Below are positions 32,833 to 44,110 of a DNA stretch of 56,112 nucleotides, piece by piece. The DNA lies in assembly GCA_049999765.1 (NCBI GenBank), contig JBNGIQ010007800.1, forward strand, positions 1 through 56,112. The letters are read 5' to 3'. The DNA comes from Phaeoceros laevis (lineage: Eukaryota; Anthocerotophyta; Anthocerotopsida; Notothyladales). The position numbers and the translations under genes are program-made. Positions within the stretch are counted from its first letter, which is position 1, and every line of letters starts with the position of its first letter. The notes beneath the pieces are model-generated. The model was given only the letters and a program-made list of their open reading frames with translations. It did no database searches and was not told where the DNA came from.

Positions 32833-34680
32833 TCACAATTCGTCCTTAGCCTGCTCATCTTCCTTGACTACTTGTTCTACCTCTTGCTGCTCGGTTGTGG
32901 CTACCTTGGGAACAATCTTTGGAATGGTGAAAGGGATGGCCGCGTGCTTCTTCAAGAACAGCGCATATGCCTTCACCGTCCTCTCAGCGTCTACAACAAT
33001 TGGATCAAAACTCTTGTTGCCAGCAGGGAAAAACAAAATAGTGGGAAACCCGTCAGGCCTTGCCCTGTAGTGCTCATTTGTGGTGCCATCCATCTTGGCA
33101 ATGACAAGGGAGTCGACCCCTTTCAAACGCTTAGCAAGTTTCTCATATATTGGCTCCAATGATTGGCAGTGGCCACACCAAGGTGCATATAACTCCAGAA
33201 GAACGTCCTTGGTCTCATCCAGCACAATCTCATCGAAGTTGTTGCCAACAACGATCTTGACAAACCCGTCATTCACCTCGGGAATGGGATCTGACTTCAA
33301 AAACGGCCTCAACTTCTCTTCAAGGAAATCAGAAACGAAGTCCTTGACACTGTCTGCCGTGATTTCGCCCTCCAACCTGTACTTCTTGCCACCCTCCTCA
33401 GCTTGGAAGGCTATCACTGTTGTTTTGTCATCAGCTATCCCAAAGAACTCCTTGACAGGACCTGAGGTTTCCTCGTCACTTCCGTTGACGTGAACAAAAA
33501 TTATCTTGCCCTTGAACTGTTTGGCGGCTGCTTCAAAATGGGGAAGAAGCTTCTCATACTCACTCGAGGAAACAAACCAGAGCAGCTGCTTCTTGATATC
33601 ACTGTCAAAAATTGTGGATGATGTCTCTGCAGAAAAGCTGATCACCAGAGGGAACCTGCTCGCTTCCACAAATTCTGCAATTTGGCTCTTCTCGAAAGTC
33701 CCTTCAAAGACCAAAGGGCTCACCTTGTCCTTCAGCAGAACCAATGCCGGCGCCTTGACACCAGCCGCAATTTGAAAGACCCGGGCCACCTCTGGATCCG
33801 CTGTCTGGCCGAAGAAAACGGAGTCAACCTGCCGAGCAGCTGAGGCCAGTTCATCCGCCTCAGCTCCAACCAAGCTCTCTAACAGGGCAATGGCCACTAT
33901 CTTTTCATGCCGCAGAATGACGTTGGCCTCCTCTACGCTGGAAATGTTAGCAGCAGCTGGTCCAATCTTCTTCTTCACCCATTTCACAATTTCCTCACGG
34001 TGCCGATGGCCAGTATAGGGTTTGCTCACACCGTCGTGAAAGAACAACAAGGTAGGGTACCCTTGCACATCGTACTGCTCCGCGAGCTCGTCGTTTTGCG
34101 TGGCATCCACCTTGGCCAGTACAGCCTCCCCTTTCAACTCCGTAGCAGCATCAGCGTATGTTGGTGCCAGGGACTGGCAATGCCCACACCATGGCGCGTA
34201 GAACTCTACCAGCACGTAGGGATGGCTCTCCACGAACTTGGTGAAGTTGCTTGCTGTCAAAACAACGACGTTCTTCTCGTCAAGCAGACTGTCCTCCTCG
34301 TATCCAGTTCCACCCTCGTTGTCTGGTTCCTCCTCCTCCTCCTCCTCCTCTTCCTCTTCGTCTTCCTCGCCCTCTTCCTCGTCTTCTTCCTCTACCCCAT
34401 CCAGGTCATTCTCCTGGTCGTCCTCATCCTCCCAGTCCAAAGCAGCTTCTTCATCGCTGTCGAGCAGATCTGCCTGGCTGAGCTTGCGGGACAACAACTC
34501 AAAGTCGTCCAGATCCTCCAACTCCGCCAACTCCTCTGGCAGCAATCCACCATCTCCGGATTGAGCCGCAGGCGCGGACGCACGGCATTGCTGCGGCAAA
34601 GACCGTGTCAGCAAGAGCAGGCAAACAGAGAGTGCCAACAGCGGAGGCAATGAACGCTGGCGCCAACGCAGTCCCGCCAT
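32833..34680 (-). CDS. Protein disulfide isomerase (PDIL1-3/1-4 type), 615 aa, intronless
   Basis: A single exon encodes an ER oxidoreductase with domains a-b-b'-a'. Residues 9-30 are a signal peptide (SLPPLLALSVCLLLLTRSLP). Residues 83-120 are extremely acidic (runs of Glu and Asp), as in the PDIL1-3/1-4 group. The first active site APWCGHC is at 162-168 and the second at 499-505. VQGYPTLLFF and DGFPTILFF carry the cis-Pro of each thioredoxin fold. The last four residues are KDEL, the ER retrieval signal. It makes and rearranges disulfides in secretory proteins. Orthologues in flowering plants have many introns and most neighbours here are split, so a single exon is notable and may mean retroposition. 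The start is the first ATG and directly precedes the signal peptide. Confidence 0.95.
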   Translation of the reverse strand: MAGLRWRQRSLPPLLALSVCLLLLTRSLPQQCRASAPAAQSGDGGLLPEELAELEDLDDFELLSRKLSQADLLDSDEEAALDWEDEDDQENDLDGVEEEDEEEGEEDEEEEEEEEEEEPDNEGGTGYEEDSLLDEKNVVVLTASNFTKFVESHPYVLVEFYAPWCGHCQSLAPTYADAATELKGEAVLAKVDATQNDELAEQYDVQGYPTLLFFHDGVSKPYTGHRHREEIVKWVKKKIGPAAANISSVEEANVILRHEKIVAIALLESLVGAEADELASAARQVDSVFFGQTADPEVARVFQIAAGVKAPALVLLKDKVSPLVFEGTFEKSQIAEFVEASRFPLVISFSAETSSTIFDSDIKKQLLWFVSSSEYEKLLPHFEAAAKQFKGKIIFVHVNGSDEETSGPVKEFFGIADDKTTVIAFQAEEGGKKYRLEGEITADSVKDFVSDFLEEKLRPFLKSDPIPEVNDGFVKIVVGNNFDEIVLDETKDVLLELYAPWCGHCQSLEPIYEKLAKRLKGVDSLVIAKMDGTTNEHYRARPDGFPTILFFPAGNKSFDPIVVDAERTVKAYALFLKKHAAIPFTIPKIVPKVATTEQQEVEQVVKEDEQAKDEL

Positions 34681-34943
34681 CGCCTTCGCCAGCGGAATGC
34701 AAAGCCGAGCCCCAACCTGGCCGAGCTGCTCACTTCATCGAACCAACAACCGAGATATGCGACTCGGGGGAAGAGAGAGGGCAGGTATCCAGGAAGAAAC
34801 GTCTGCCGGTTGGTTCAGCTAGACGAGTCTCGTCCCCACTCCTCCTTTTCAATAACGAATGTTAAAATGTCAACGTTTCCACCAGAAAACTGATAAGAGT
34901 CCACAACCGCGCGCATACTGCTCTAAGGTACAAACAAGTCATC

Positions 34944-36728
34944 TCACGACGGGTCTAGGATTCCCGAATAAAAGCTATACTGATTTTGAGATGAGGGCAA
35001 TCTTTGAAGCGAGAATCCCTTGTACCGGCCCTTAGCGTGCGCAATGCACACGTCCAGCATTTGCTTTAGAACACCTCCCTTCTGAACAAGAGGTTGCGCA
35101 TAAAAATCTTCCAGAGGTATCCACTGCCATCAAGCAGAGATCATCATCAGAGCGTATTGTTAAAGACAAGTTTGTCCTACATCAATCTGTAACCAAGAGT
35201 TGAGCTTTACCTCTGCTGCTTCTATTTCGGACTCCTGTTTGACAATTTTCGATGAGAGCGGCCGTAAGATGCACACAAAAAACAGATCCGATTTTTCAAA
35301 AACCACCTGGTGTCCCTGCCTGCCATGGCGTAAGGACCACTGTCAAGACTGTGCATAGCCTGCACATAGGCGAGCTGCAGGGACATGTGACCACTTCAAT
35401 GTAGCAAACTGATCTCACCTAAACCCCACGATCTCAACAAATTCAGCATCAATCTGCAAAACAAGCAAGCATCAGCATCAGGAGCTGCAAATGACTTTGG
35501 TAAAGATAACCAGCTGCCACACAGCACAGGAGAACTAAACAAGTCATTTACCCCCGTCTCTTCTTTGACTTCCCTGATTGCACCAGACCAAATATCCTCA
35601 GCCTGCAAAAAGTTGGAAAAAGCGTAACCACAAAAGATCCTTGAGACTGCATTCTTGGCATGACTCGTCAACATATTGGATGGATCAATGCTACCTGGCA
35701 AGACTCATCACTGCAGTGCAACAGGGGGGTCAAACGAGAATGAACATTTCGGCTCTGCTCCTGACTAGGTGACCTAAAACACGACACTTACCATGTCAGA
35801 GCACTGAACTGCTCAAGACACTAAACGACAAAGGCATTTCTTTCAGAGGATACAATAATACCACCAAAACAACATGAATGTAACAAGTCACCTGGTTTAT
35901 CAACCCAGTTGGCATCTTCCAGAGCCCGGTGTTCTTCAATATTCCATTTTTCTCTTGGACAGCTAAAACCTGCCAAAGCCAGGAGGTTTCTTTCACTGCT
36001 AGGAAAGAAAACTTCTGTCACCATCCTATCACCCTCCAGAAACCTTTTCAGGTTTCTGGAGCTGACTCAGGGGAACACTGTGCCCTCTGTACCTCCTCTT
36101 TTTCGTTCATCACAAAAGCTCCAATGCCAACTTGGTGTGATGCATTAGCAGGAAGTGTGGAAGGTGTGTCCGGAATCCAGTAGGTCAGCATGACATGAGA
36201 AGGTTCTGCATGGTGGTAAGCAAAGCCTGCCTGCAACAGAAGCAGAAAGACATGAGAGGCCCGTTGGAAAGAGGTTATGCCCGTTAAAAGTCCACTCCCT
36301 CTGTTGCAACCACTCTTTCAAAGCGCGCATGAAGAGAGCTTAGGCATCACCTCAATGGCAGGGACAACCAGATTGGCATTCTCCGTCGGCAGCTTCAACC
36401 AAACTCCATTTCGTTGCTGATGCCAGATAGCCAACAAGCTTCGGTCTTAGATCCTCCGGCAACAACAGCAATTTTTGCCTCAACAGAACACAGAGCAATA
36501 ACATACTTGGACCCTCCAAGCTGCCAGCGATTGTTCCAACATCCGCTTGAAAGAGTCGACATCAGGAGGCAGGGATACAGGATCCACGATTACCCCCTCG
36601 TAGTGGTCTGTATGAGAGACCAGCAAGCTTCCTCCCAGAATATCTCTCTCATGAAAGGGCACATCGAGGCCAGATTCGGGCGGCAGAGGGGCCACCCCCA
36701 CTGACGGCTGCTGTGCAGCCCGCGGCAT
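34944..36728 (-). CDS. Nudix hydrolase, NUDT8/NUDT2-10 type, 292 aa
   Basis: Eight exons (36728-36507, 36416-36351, 36230-36093, 35969-35892, 35602-35552, 35453-35419, 35319-35211, 35123-34944) sum to 879 nt and close in frame. After an N-terminal pre-Nudix region (GVWLKLPTENANLVVPAIE, then YHHAEPSHVMLTYWIPDTP, SHQVGIGAFVMN) comes VLAVQEKNG and a perfect Nudix box, G-x5-E-x7-REVKEETGI, built across exons 4, 5 and 6. The Glu residues of REVKEE bind Mg2+. The C-terminal part (EKSDLFFVCILRPLSSKI, ESEIEAAEWIPLEDF) is as in Arabidopsis NUDT8. The family hydrolyses ADP-ribose, NADH or related dinucleotides; the exact substrate cannot be read from the sequence. The 29-residue N-terminus before the family match is short, so organelle targeting is unclear. 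Confidence 0.93.
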
Positions 36729-37364
36729 TGTCCTGCCTTTCCAGGAGCTTTTCAGCTGACGTCTGCACTGCTGACTACGGGCACAAACTGTGAAAGGTAC
36801 AAGACAATCAACAAGGACAAGGTTAGAATCTGATGACCACCACTCATACAGAAGGGAAAGCTTTGATTATCGCAGAAAATTGACGTCCACCCTGTTGGAT
36901 TGCAGGATTACTGCAAAGAAGAGAAGCGATACGATGCGATACGGAATCACCTGTCAGAACAGGACCGCCGGCACGGCGGCAGCAGCTTGAGGGCGGATGA
37001 ATCCATTGAAAGGTGCAGGAACAAGCGAGGCTCGTTACTGCACACATATGTATGTCAGAAATGAGGGAGATGGCACCTGGTGCAAGCACCGAACGACATG
37101 TACATCTTAAATACCCGCATTTCTTGCGAGCGCCAAATCTGGGCCGGCCTGCTGCACGGGCCTTGTGATGGTCGCCACGAGGAGAGTTTCTTTGCTCAAT
37201 TCCAGTTGCTCAATTCTCGAAAGGAGGACGGTAGTATTACCGTGCCACCTAACCCTGTCGATCCTTGTGTAAATTAGTAGTTGACTGAAAGGCCTCGGGC
37301 AAAGGCCCAGCGTTTAGCCAGAAGCTGGCGGTTTAGCCAACGGGCTGAGAAAGTTCCCCAGATC
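36729..37364. other. Intergenic, no gene seen
   Basis: 636 bp upstream of the Nudix gene and downstream of a PPR relic. It should contain the Nudix promoter; no other pattern recognised. Confidence 0.5.
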
Positions 37365-38660
37365 TCACCATACGTGCCGCATGAGCACATATGCAGAGGC
37401 AGTCCGAGGATCCAGCCCAACGAGACTTTCCAAACACAATGTTCCCAGCTCCATATCCCCATGACTCTTGCAGTTATTCAGCAATGACATCAAAACAGCA
37501 CCGTTTTCACACCCAGCTGATTTCAGCACCTTCTCCGCCTCACCTACATGGCCTGCCCGCCCAAGAAGATCAACCATGCATACATAATGCTCACTTGTCG
37601 GGTTGAGGCCATGCTGTTTCACCATGGCATCAAAATACTGTCGACCCTTACTCACCAGCCCCGCATTACTGCATGCTACAAGAAGGCAAGTAAATGCGGT
37701 GTCAGTAAGCTGAATACCAGCCAGCATCATCTCTTCGAAACAGGCTACATGTAACCTTGTGGCCTTCATTGTTTCTACCATACCCATTTATCATGGCATT
37801 CCATGTTGCCGCATCCCTTGTGCACAGACTGTCAAACCGCTTGCATGCATCTTCCAACTGGCCACATTTTGCATACATATATACGAGGCAAGTTCCCAGT
37901 ATTACGTCACCTTCAAGTAGTCCTCTTTTGACAATCCCTGAATGCAGCTGCCTGCCCTGCTGTAGAGCACCAGCAGTTGCACAAGCCTTGAGGAGGCACG
38001 CAAACGTAAAACTTTTTGCTGAAATCATGCCTTCCTGCTCCAGACTCGCATATAATGCGAGCGCCTAGGGACCGAGCCCGTGCTCAGCATACCAATTTAT
38101 TATGGCATTCCATGTTGACGCATCCCTTGTGGCCAGACTGTCAAACAGTTTGCGTGCATTTGCCAACTGGCCACATTTTGCATACTGGCCACATTTTGCA
38201 TACATATTTCTGAGAGAAGAGCCCAGTAGTACGTCACCTTCAAGCAGTTCCTTTCGAATGCAGCTGCCTGCCCTGCTGTACAGCACCAGCACTTGTACAA
38301 GCCTTCAGGAGGCAAGCAAACGTAACATTGTTTGCTAAGATCAGGCTTCCTGCTCCATCCTTGCATACAATGTAAGCGCCTGGGGACCAAGCCCGTGCTC
38401 AGCATACCCATTTATCATAACGTTCCATGTTACCACATCCCTTGTGACAGACTGTCGAACACTTTGCGTGCAACTTCCAATTCCCCACATCTTGCATACA
38501 TGTCCACCAGGCAGTTGCAAACAAAAGAGTTACACTGAATGCCACTCTCCAACACATCAGCATGCACCTGCCTGCAGGGCTCCCGCGACCTCCCGCCCCT
38601 CAGGCCCGGACCACCAACCTGTTGTGTCTCCTGCATTCGCCTGCACATACCACCTTGGGA
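37365..38660 (-). pseudogene. PPR relic, inverted truncated paralogue of the 2549-4972 pseudogene
   Basis: Minus-strand segments in different frames are closely related to the plus-strand DYW pseudogene at 2549-4972. About 38600-38430 reads QVHADVLESGIQCNSFVCNC; 38290-38070 reads RKELLEGDVLLGSSLRNMYA; 38028-37790 reads QLHSGIVKRGLLEGDVILG; 37740-37380 reads EYVCMVDLLG-type sequence and GDMELGTLCLESLVGLDP. At least two frameshifts and a stop (after HGLGP) interrupt it. It lacks the N-terminus and the whole E/DYW end and stops at AYVLM, so both ends are truncated. An 18-bp tandem duplication (38166-38201) adds YAKCGQ. It is useful because it keeps Glu (GAG) where the paralogue has its first TAG. 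Confidence 0.85.
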
Positions 38661-38845
38661 TACAGGAAGGTTACTGTGTGGCTTGACCTCGCGTAACCGA
38701 ACTGGGCAAGCATGTTGTACGAGCCCTGAAAATTGGAAGCTTCCTGGAAGTACAGGCTACCCTTGACGGGAAGGCATTCCATTGGCGGGTTGGTGTGCGA
38801 CGAACTTGAACCGGAGCCCTCAGCGCACCCGCTTCGGTCGGAGCC

Positions 38846-40474
38846 ATGTCGGAGTGGTCGCTGTCTTCCAATTCTGACGACTCCATAGAATCTTCACCAC
38901 GGCAGTCCTGGGTGGATGCCGAGGTCTCCAGCGGAGAGGATACAGAAATCTCGTCGTCAAGGCGGGAGGTCAAAGGGGCTTAAAAAGCTGAGGTTGGCAT
39001 CTTTGGAGGAGTTGTCTTCTGACCTGGGAGGACTTGTAAATGATCCAGCGCAGGGCGATGTTCAATTTTTGTGCAAAGACGGGGTGCGGGTGCATGCGTT
39101 CCGGGTGTTGCTCTCGGCCAGGTCTTCTGTGTTTCAAGGCATGCTGGGAAACGGGATGGTGGAGTCCAAGTCTAGGGAGATCCCGTTGCGCAACATCTCC
39201 TCTTCTGCACTGCTTCCAACGCTCGAGTTCTTGTACTCGGGGGACTTTCACAAGCATCAGCCAACAGGGACTGTTGCCTTCGAAGTTCTCCATGCTGCTC
39301 AGTACTTCCTCCTGCCCACACTGGAGAGGCGGGCGTACATCTGGCACTCTCTGCTGTGCAAACAGTGAAGAAGAAAGCGCAGCAGGACATGCTGGAGCTG
39401 TTTTGCGTGGCAGCTACAGAAGCGGACACGTCCAATCCCCTCAGCAGCAGATTGCTTTTGCAAATGGTTCGAGCATTGGGTAACACTGAAATTCCACTTG
39501 GTCTCTTGACCCAATTGAGTAAGGAGCAGCTCCGGGTCTATGTGGACATAACTCGTACCTCGTGGAGGAGGGGTAAGGGGTTTAGGTCTTGCGTTGGCAA
39601 CTATCACAGACTGAGGCTGATTCTTCTATGGTGTGCGGGAGCTGTGTCCACTGAAGCTGCACAAGCATTGGCTCCCTACTTGCCGGAGGATGAAAGCAAG
39701 CTACTGTATCTGAGTGCGACTTACGGCGCCGACAATTTCCACTCCCGCTATCGACCTGGACCCTATGTCCCGGACGATGATTGCGGCCCTTTGCTACAAA
39801 AGGAGCGTGTCAAGACTTGTGTCTCTGGATGCCAAGATCTGCTTTAGCTGCACAAGGTTCCTCTGCACCTACTGGCCAAAATCATCGAGCCGTTGGACAT
39901 AGTCCATCCCGTAATTCTGTGTGATGTATTCCGGCGCCAGGTTTTTAGAACGGAGATGAGTGTCCTCAAGTGGGATACAGGCATTTACGGATCTCAATAT
40001 CGGTGTAGAGCAAGGGGATTTGTCCTGGAATGTACTGAAGGAGCGATTGAGCGGTGGTACATGGATGATGGGCCCGGATTCTCTAGGACATCAATAGGCA
40101 TAGCCACTGATGCTGGTGCCTGTGCGTGGGAGTTTATCGTAGAAGAATGGTGTGACGAGCTTGAGCTGGGATTTTATGACATTCCATGGGGCGACGAAGG
40201 AGAAACGTACCACTTTTGTAAGCTCAGTGATGTAGGATGGGCACTAACAGAAAAGGGCCTAACCCAGAGTGGTGAAAGGCATCGGGACTATGGGGGAAAA
40301 TCACATCTCCGAAGAAACTCAAGGGTGAGGGTGCATGTGGAGAACAGCACTTGCTCGTTCATCATTGATGGGGTCAATTACCGGGTTGCATGGGAGAACA
40401 TTCCATCTGAGGTGTTTCCCGCCTGCACCCTCATGCATCCAGGGAGCGTGAGGATCCAGAACGTTGTTCTGTGA
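38846..40474 (+). pseudogene. BTB/POZ-BACK domain gene with frameshifts and a TAG stop
   Basis: Possible start ATG at 38846 (MSEWSLSSNSDDSIESS, acidic/Ser-rich). The BTB domain follows in another frame (about 38990-39340: GDVQFLCKDGVRVHAFRVLL, SARSSVFQGML, FLYSGDFHKH, HAAQYFLLPTLERR). The BACK domain is then back in the first frame (39371-39700: KKKAQQDMLELFCVAATEAD, IPLGLLTQLSKEQLRVYVDI, RLRLILLWCAGAVSTEAAQA). A TAG at 39845-39847 interrupts DLL and LHKVPLHLLAKIIEPLDIVH, which are otherwise continuous. The C-terminal region to 40474 (YRCRARGFVLECTEGAIERW, SFIIDGVNYRVAW) looks like a SPRY-type sheet domain. Such proteins often link substrates to CUL3 ubiquitin ligases. I found no intron of this genome's usual size that would explain the frame changes, so I call it a pseudogene; sequence errors are an alternative. 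Confidence 0.7.
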
Positions 40475-41384
40475 AAGCCACAATCAGACCATCGCAACAT
40501 GCTGACATACCCTCAAAATTTTACCCAAGTCTTTTGTCAGGCAGGGACTCTGCTCCCATTTCAAAGGAAGTCCGGTCCTGGTTTGGATAAGTTCAGGTAG
40601 GTCCTGTTTTGGAGTCTTCAAGCCAAGAGAAGAAGACGACCAACTAGCACAGAGTTTCTCAGGTATCATTGTAAGCACGCTGGTTGGATGCTTGTAGGCC
40701 AGTAGAGTCTAGTCCTAACCGTTCTTCTTACACTGATGACTCTTGCTTTATTCGCTGCAGAGTGAAAATTTGGTGGATGTTATGTATTCCACCTTGGTGC
40801 AGCAATCTCAGCATTCCCTCTGGAGAAGGCTTCTGGATCAGGGACTGAAGCCTAGCTAGCGTTTGAGAAGCAGATGAGCGTGTGGAAAGAGTGCCCGGTT
40901 TCTGAACTGCCAAGAACAGCCTTTTGATATTGATTTCAGACAACCAGTCACCACAACCCGGGCTGAACTTCTTCGTGTCACGTGTTGTGAAGTAGAGGTA
41001 CGACCTTTTAATAGCAGCATCCAATCGACCCTAGCTGTGGTAACATGGCCGGTGAGATGGCACGGAATGGATGGAGGTTCTCATTGCAAGGCATGAATAC
41101 GACTACGGGCAGAAAGCTGGTGATTAGACACTTCAAAAAAGCGGCAGGGTATCTCGACGGAAGAAGATGTATTTGCATCTCTTCCATGACATGAGGAAGG
41201 TTGCCAGTTCTTGATGTAGCTTACACATAGGCATTCAAGAGCTAGCAAGCTCCTCCTGCCTAATGACAAATCTGACTCCCACACCTGCAGACATCAGGCA
41301 CGAGAATGTGCACACGCAGGAATTCGACCATCCATCAGGCACCAGAATGTGCACACGCAGGAATTCGACCATCTCGCGACTGCG
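40475..41384. other. Intergenic with a 41-bp tandem duplication
   Basis: 910 bp between convergent genes, in which I see no gene. Bases 41292-41332 and 41333-41373 are a 41-bp unit (catcaggcac.agaatgtg, then cacacgcaggaattcg) present twice with one mismatch, 12 bp beyond the dirigent stop codon. Confidence 0.65.
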
Positions 41385-42110
41385 TCACCACGGCTTGTAA
41401 CTGGAAGGGGAGGTGTCTGCTTCCGAGCCTGCCTGCACAAACACTGTGATGTTGGTGGTGGCAACACGAGTTTCCCGGTTCCTGGAAAAGGTCCTGATGA
41501 TGGCCCAGCCCTTAGCCAGCCGAAACTGGCCAGTCCCGCCTACGATAGCAACCTCACGCTCTTCCTGGGCCAAAGCGTTGTACCCACGGAAGCTGAGTGA
41601 GCTGTTGCCATACCCTCCGGGCCTGCAGTCGTTGAACACAGCAGTCCACACCAGTTCTGGAGAAGGAACGTTTGCATTGTTGGCGAACACCGCGAGGCCC
41701 TTGGCCCTGCCAATCTGGGTAGAAGTTGCTTCAGGGCTCACAGTAATGGCCTGGTCGATGACATCGAGGGCGCCGAAGTTGCCGCCGTAGCCCGCCATAG
41801 CCGGCACCACGAAAAAGGAGCTGGACGGGTCCTCTTGCAGGAAAAAGTTGAGCTTGAAGAGGCCACCAGCGGTCTGAGATTGCCCGGCAAGTGACAGGGC
41901 TGGAATGAGCAAGCACAGGCAGACATAGGCAGCTCCCAGCAACACCGCCAGAGATATCTGCTCGGTCCCGATGCCCCACCCCGGCCAGGATGCCTTTTCT
42001 GTCAAACCAAACAAAATGCCACAATGTGAGATCCCAGAAACGAGGCAAGCAAATCGGATTTCATGAAAGTTCCCAAAGGGCAACCAATGCTTCTCATGAC
42101 CGGGTCTCAT
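41385..42110 (-). CDS. Dirigent-family protein, up to 241 aa
   Basis: The minus-strand frame encodes a dirigent domain: KLNFFLQEDPSSSFFVVPA, GGNFGALDVIDQAITVSP, IGRAKGLAVFAN, PELVWTAVFND, YGNSSLSFRGYNAL, REVAIVGGTGQFRLAKGWAI, then TTNITVFVQ. Dirigent proteins form an eight-stranded beta-barrel in the apoplast and steer the stereochemistry of phenoxy-radical coupling (lignans and related compounds). The hydrophobic signal-like segment (ISLAVLLGAAYVCLCLLIPA) lies about 50 residues after the ATG at 42110. A splice acceptor (ggtttgacag, about 42003) lies just before this segment, so the real N-terminus may come from an upstream exon I cannot identify. A second dirigent gene lies at 49300. Confidence 0.8.
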   Translation of the reverse strand: MRPGHEKHWLPFGNFHEIRFACLVSGISHCGILFGLTEKASWPGWGIGTEQISLAVLLGAAYVCLCLLIPALSLAGQSQTAGGLFKLNFFLQEDPSSSFFVVPAMAGYGGNFGALDVIDQAITVSPEATSTQIGRAKGLAVFANNANVPSPELVWTAVFNDCRPGGYGNSSLSFRGYNALAQEEREVAIVGGTGQFRLAKGWAIIRTFSRNRETRVATTNITVFVQAGSEADTSPSSYKPW

Positions 42111-43439
42111 CAAGCAATCAGCTGGCCTGGCAGCTCGGTGGCTGGCGCGGGGGAGTTAGGGGCGGCCCCCGCAGGAGCATTTTCGAGCCCGGTGCTGGCT
42201 GTGATGAGAGACGAGCCCACCAGCAGGTGCCGCCGATCCAGCTGAGGCTGTTGGTTGCGCGCTGCTCCTTTCCTGCATCATGCACGACCATTCTTGGTGA
42301 GAATGCACCATCCCTCACCAAACGCAAGCAAAAGTTTCTCCGCCACAGACCTCACCTGGACACTTGCTCTGGGCTGTCAAGCTCCGAGACAGCTCTTACA
42401 GCTGGAGCGAGGTGAGGCCTAGTGGAGCCGGTGGATTGGATGGAGCACAAAGCTGGCTCCCCACAAGATGTCCGCTCCAACTTGCAATAGGAGAGGCTGA
42501 ATCGCGTCACCTTCGCAGCAGAGGTAGCATAGACGGCGTGCCTGGCAAACGGCGGAGCCCGCGCCGACGCAGCAAAAGACTCCATATTCTAACTGACACC
42601 AAGAGGTGGGGGCCCGAGGCTCGACGTGGGAGAACGTCAAGGGGTGGTACTTTTGCCACGGCACACGAAGCCAGTTACATTGCCTTCTTGAACCTCGGAA
42701 ATTCCAAGCCAGAGAGATGGATCATGAAGAAACCGGAGGCCACCGCGCCAAGCAATAGTGAGTTGCCATCTGCAGTGACTTGCCGTCTGCTCCCTCCCGT
42801 CCCGATGGCTGACAACAGACATCCCGTACACCAGGCAGACCGCGTGGACAGCATGTTTAATGCAATATCTGTACCTCACTTTCACTTACCTCTTCTGCAC
42901 TTTTGGATTTCTCTTTGCTGCCTTGCCTCCCCCTCTAGCATGTAGTAAAATCCTTCGTCAGACAATAAGCTAGCTGTTGAGAGAGTTTCGAGCGTTCTAT
43001 CATTCTCCTCCGTCTCCTTCCTACAAACACTTCGAGCCTTTGATACGTTGAAGGAAGTTCCACTCAACAGATAGGACAGCAAGTGGAAGATCGAAGGCCT
43101 GCAAAAACCTCACAATCCGGTATACTCTAAATGCTCGTCTTCTGCCGACTTCACACTTGTAGTCTCAAAGGGTAGACTTCGGTCCCCGGATGGGTGTTCC
43201 CGGCTGTGGGTTGAAGCCACTGTCAACGTGTTCAATTCCCATCTGGAGTTGGCCAAACACGAAAACAGACTACTACTATTACTAGTCCTTGGTGTTAGAC
43301 AGGAAGTCATGGCGAATACCAAGTCTAGGATTGTGCCGTCAGAAGTGTGGCAAGTTCCTTCCCCATCTCTGAAACTTCTTGTGGAACCAGTTCTGTGTGG
43401 GGACTTTCGGAGCATCTCTTGCACTCGTCTCCACTATGA
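42111..43439. other. Intergenic, no gene seen
   Basis: About 1.3 kb upstream of the dirigent gene. Short open frames on both strands lack any recognisable pattern. A missing first exon of the dirigent gene could lie in its first few hundred bases. Confidence 0.45.
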
Positions 43440-44110
43440 GGCCTGCTGCACTGTCTTGTTCACTTCAATGCAAGCCTCTGCACGCTTTCCCACAAGTGGC
43501 ACCATCAAGCTCCAAACCTTGCTCCTGCATTTTCATTTCACATCTAATCTCCTCAAAGCTGCCACGCTTCCAATGCATGACTTCGTATCCTCGTTGCTGA
43601 ACCTGTGCACTCAACTGCTTCCGGGACCAGCGGAAGCTCTTGATGCTGGCCCATGCTTGCAGCAGCGCCTTTTCTACTGAGATGTCCTGTAATCATGAGA
43701 CTCCAGGTAAAAACATCCGTTGGGGCAATCTGTCAAATAACTCTGAGGGGCATCCTCCAAAGTTCGAAGTTTTCGATAGATGCCCACGAACACGAACTGC
43801 CAGCAACCACATTGGTGCAGAGCTCCAATGCATGCCTCTACGAGGCACACAACAGTTCACCTAGTTCGAGTCTCCTGTGCCATCATCTAATACATTCCTG
43901 CATAGAGAGCAGGGTTTTTTTTGCTAAGTCCATGCTGCACCAAATCATGGCATCATCTCTCTGGTGGAGCTTGTCAAACATTCTACAAGCGCCCTCCGTG
44001 CTCCCACATTTTTCAAATGGACTTCCTCTTCAGCATTCAGATTTCCTCCTTGAGTTCACACTCAGCAGACTTGCAACGGCGGTTGTCCGCCCACAGAGAC
44101 TGCTTCGACA
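43440..44110 (-). pseudogene. Heavily decayed PPR relic
   Basis: Minus-strand pieces still read as PPR motifs: about 44030-43930 gives KCGSTEGACRMFDKLHQRDD then AMIWCSM, and about 43770-43690 gives an LEDA..ELFDRLPQRM-like hairpin. Further pieces (KMQEQGLELDGATCGKACRG, about 43540-43450) keep the S-to-P motif junction pattern. Stops and frame changes separate them, so no protein can be made. The rest of the stretch up to 44662 shows no gene. Confidence 0.65.

Noticed and set aside
34238-34564. Plus-strand Ser-rich frame opposite the PDI gene
   Set aside because: It is the antisense shadow of the Glu/Asp-rich segment (GAG/GAA codons read as Ser/Leu).
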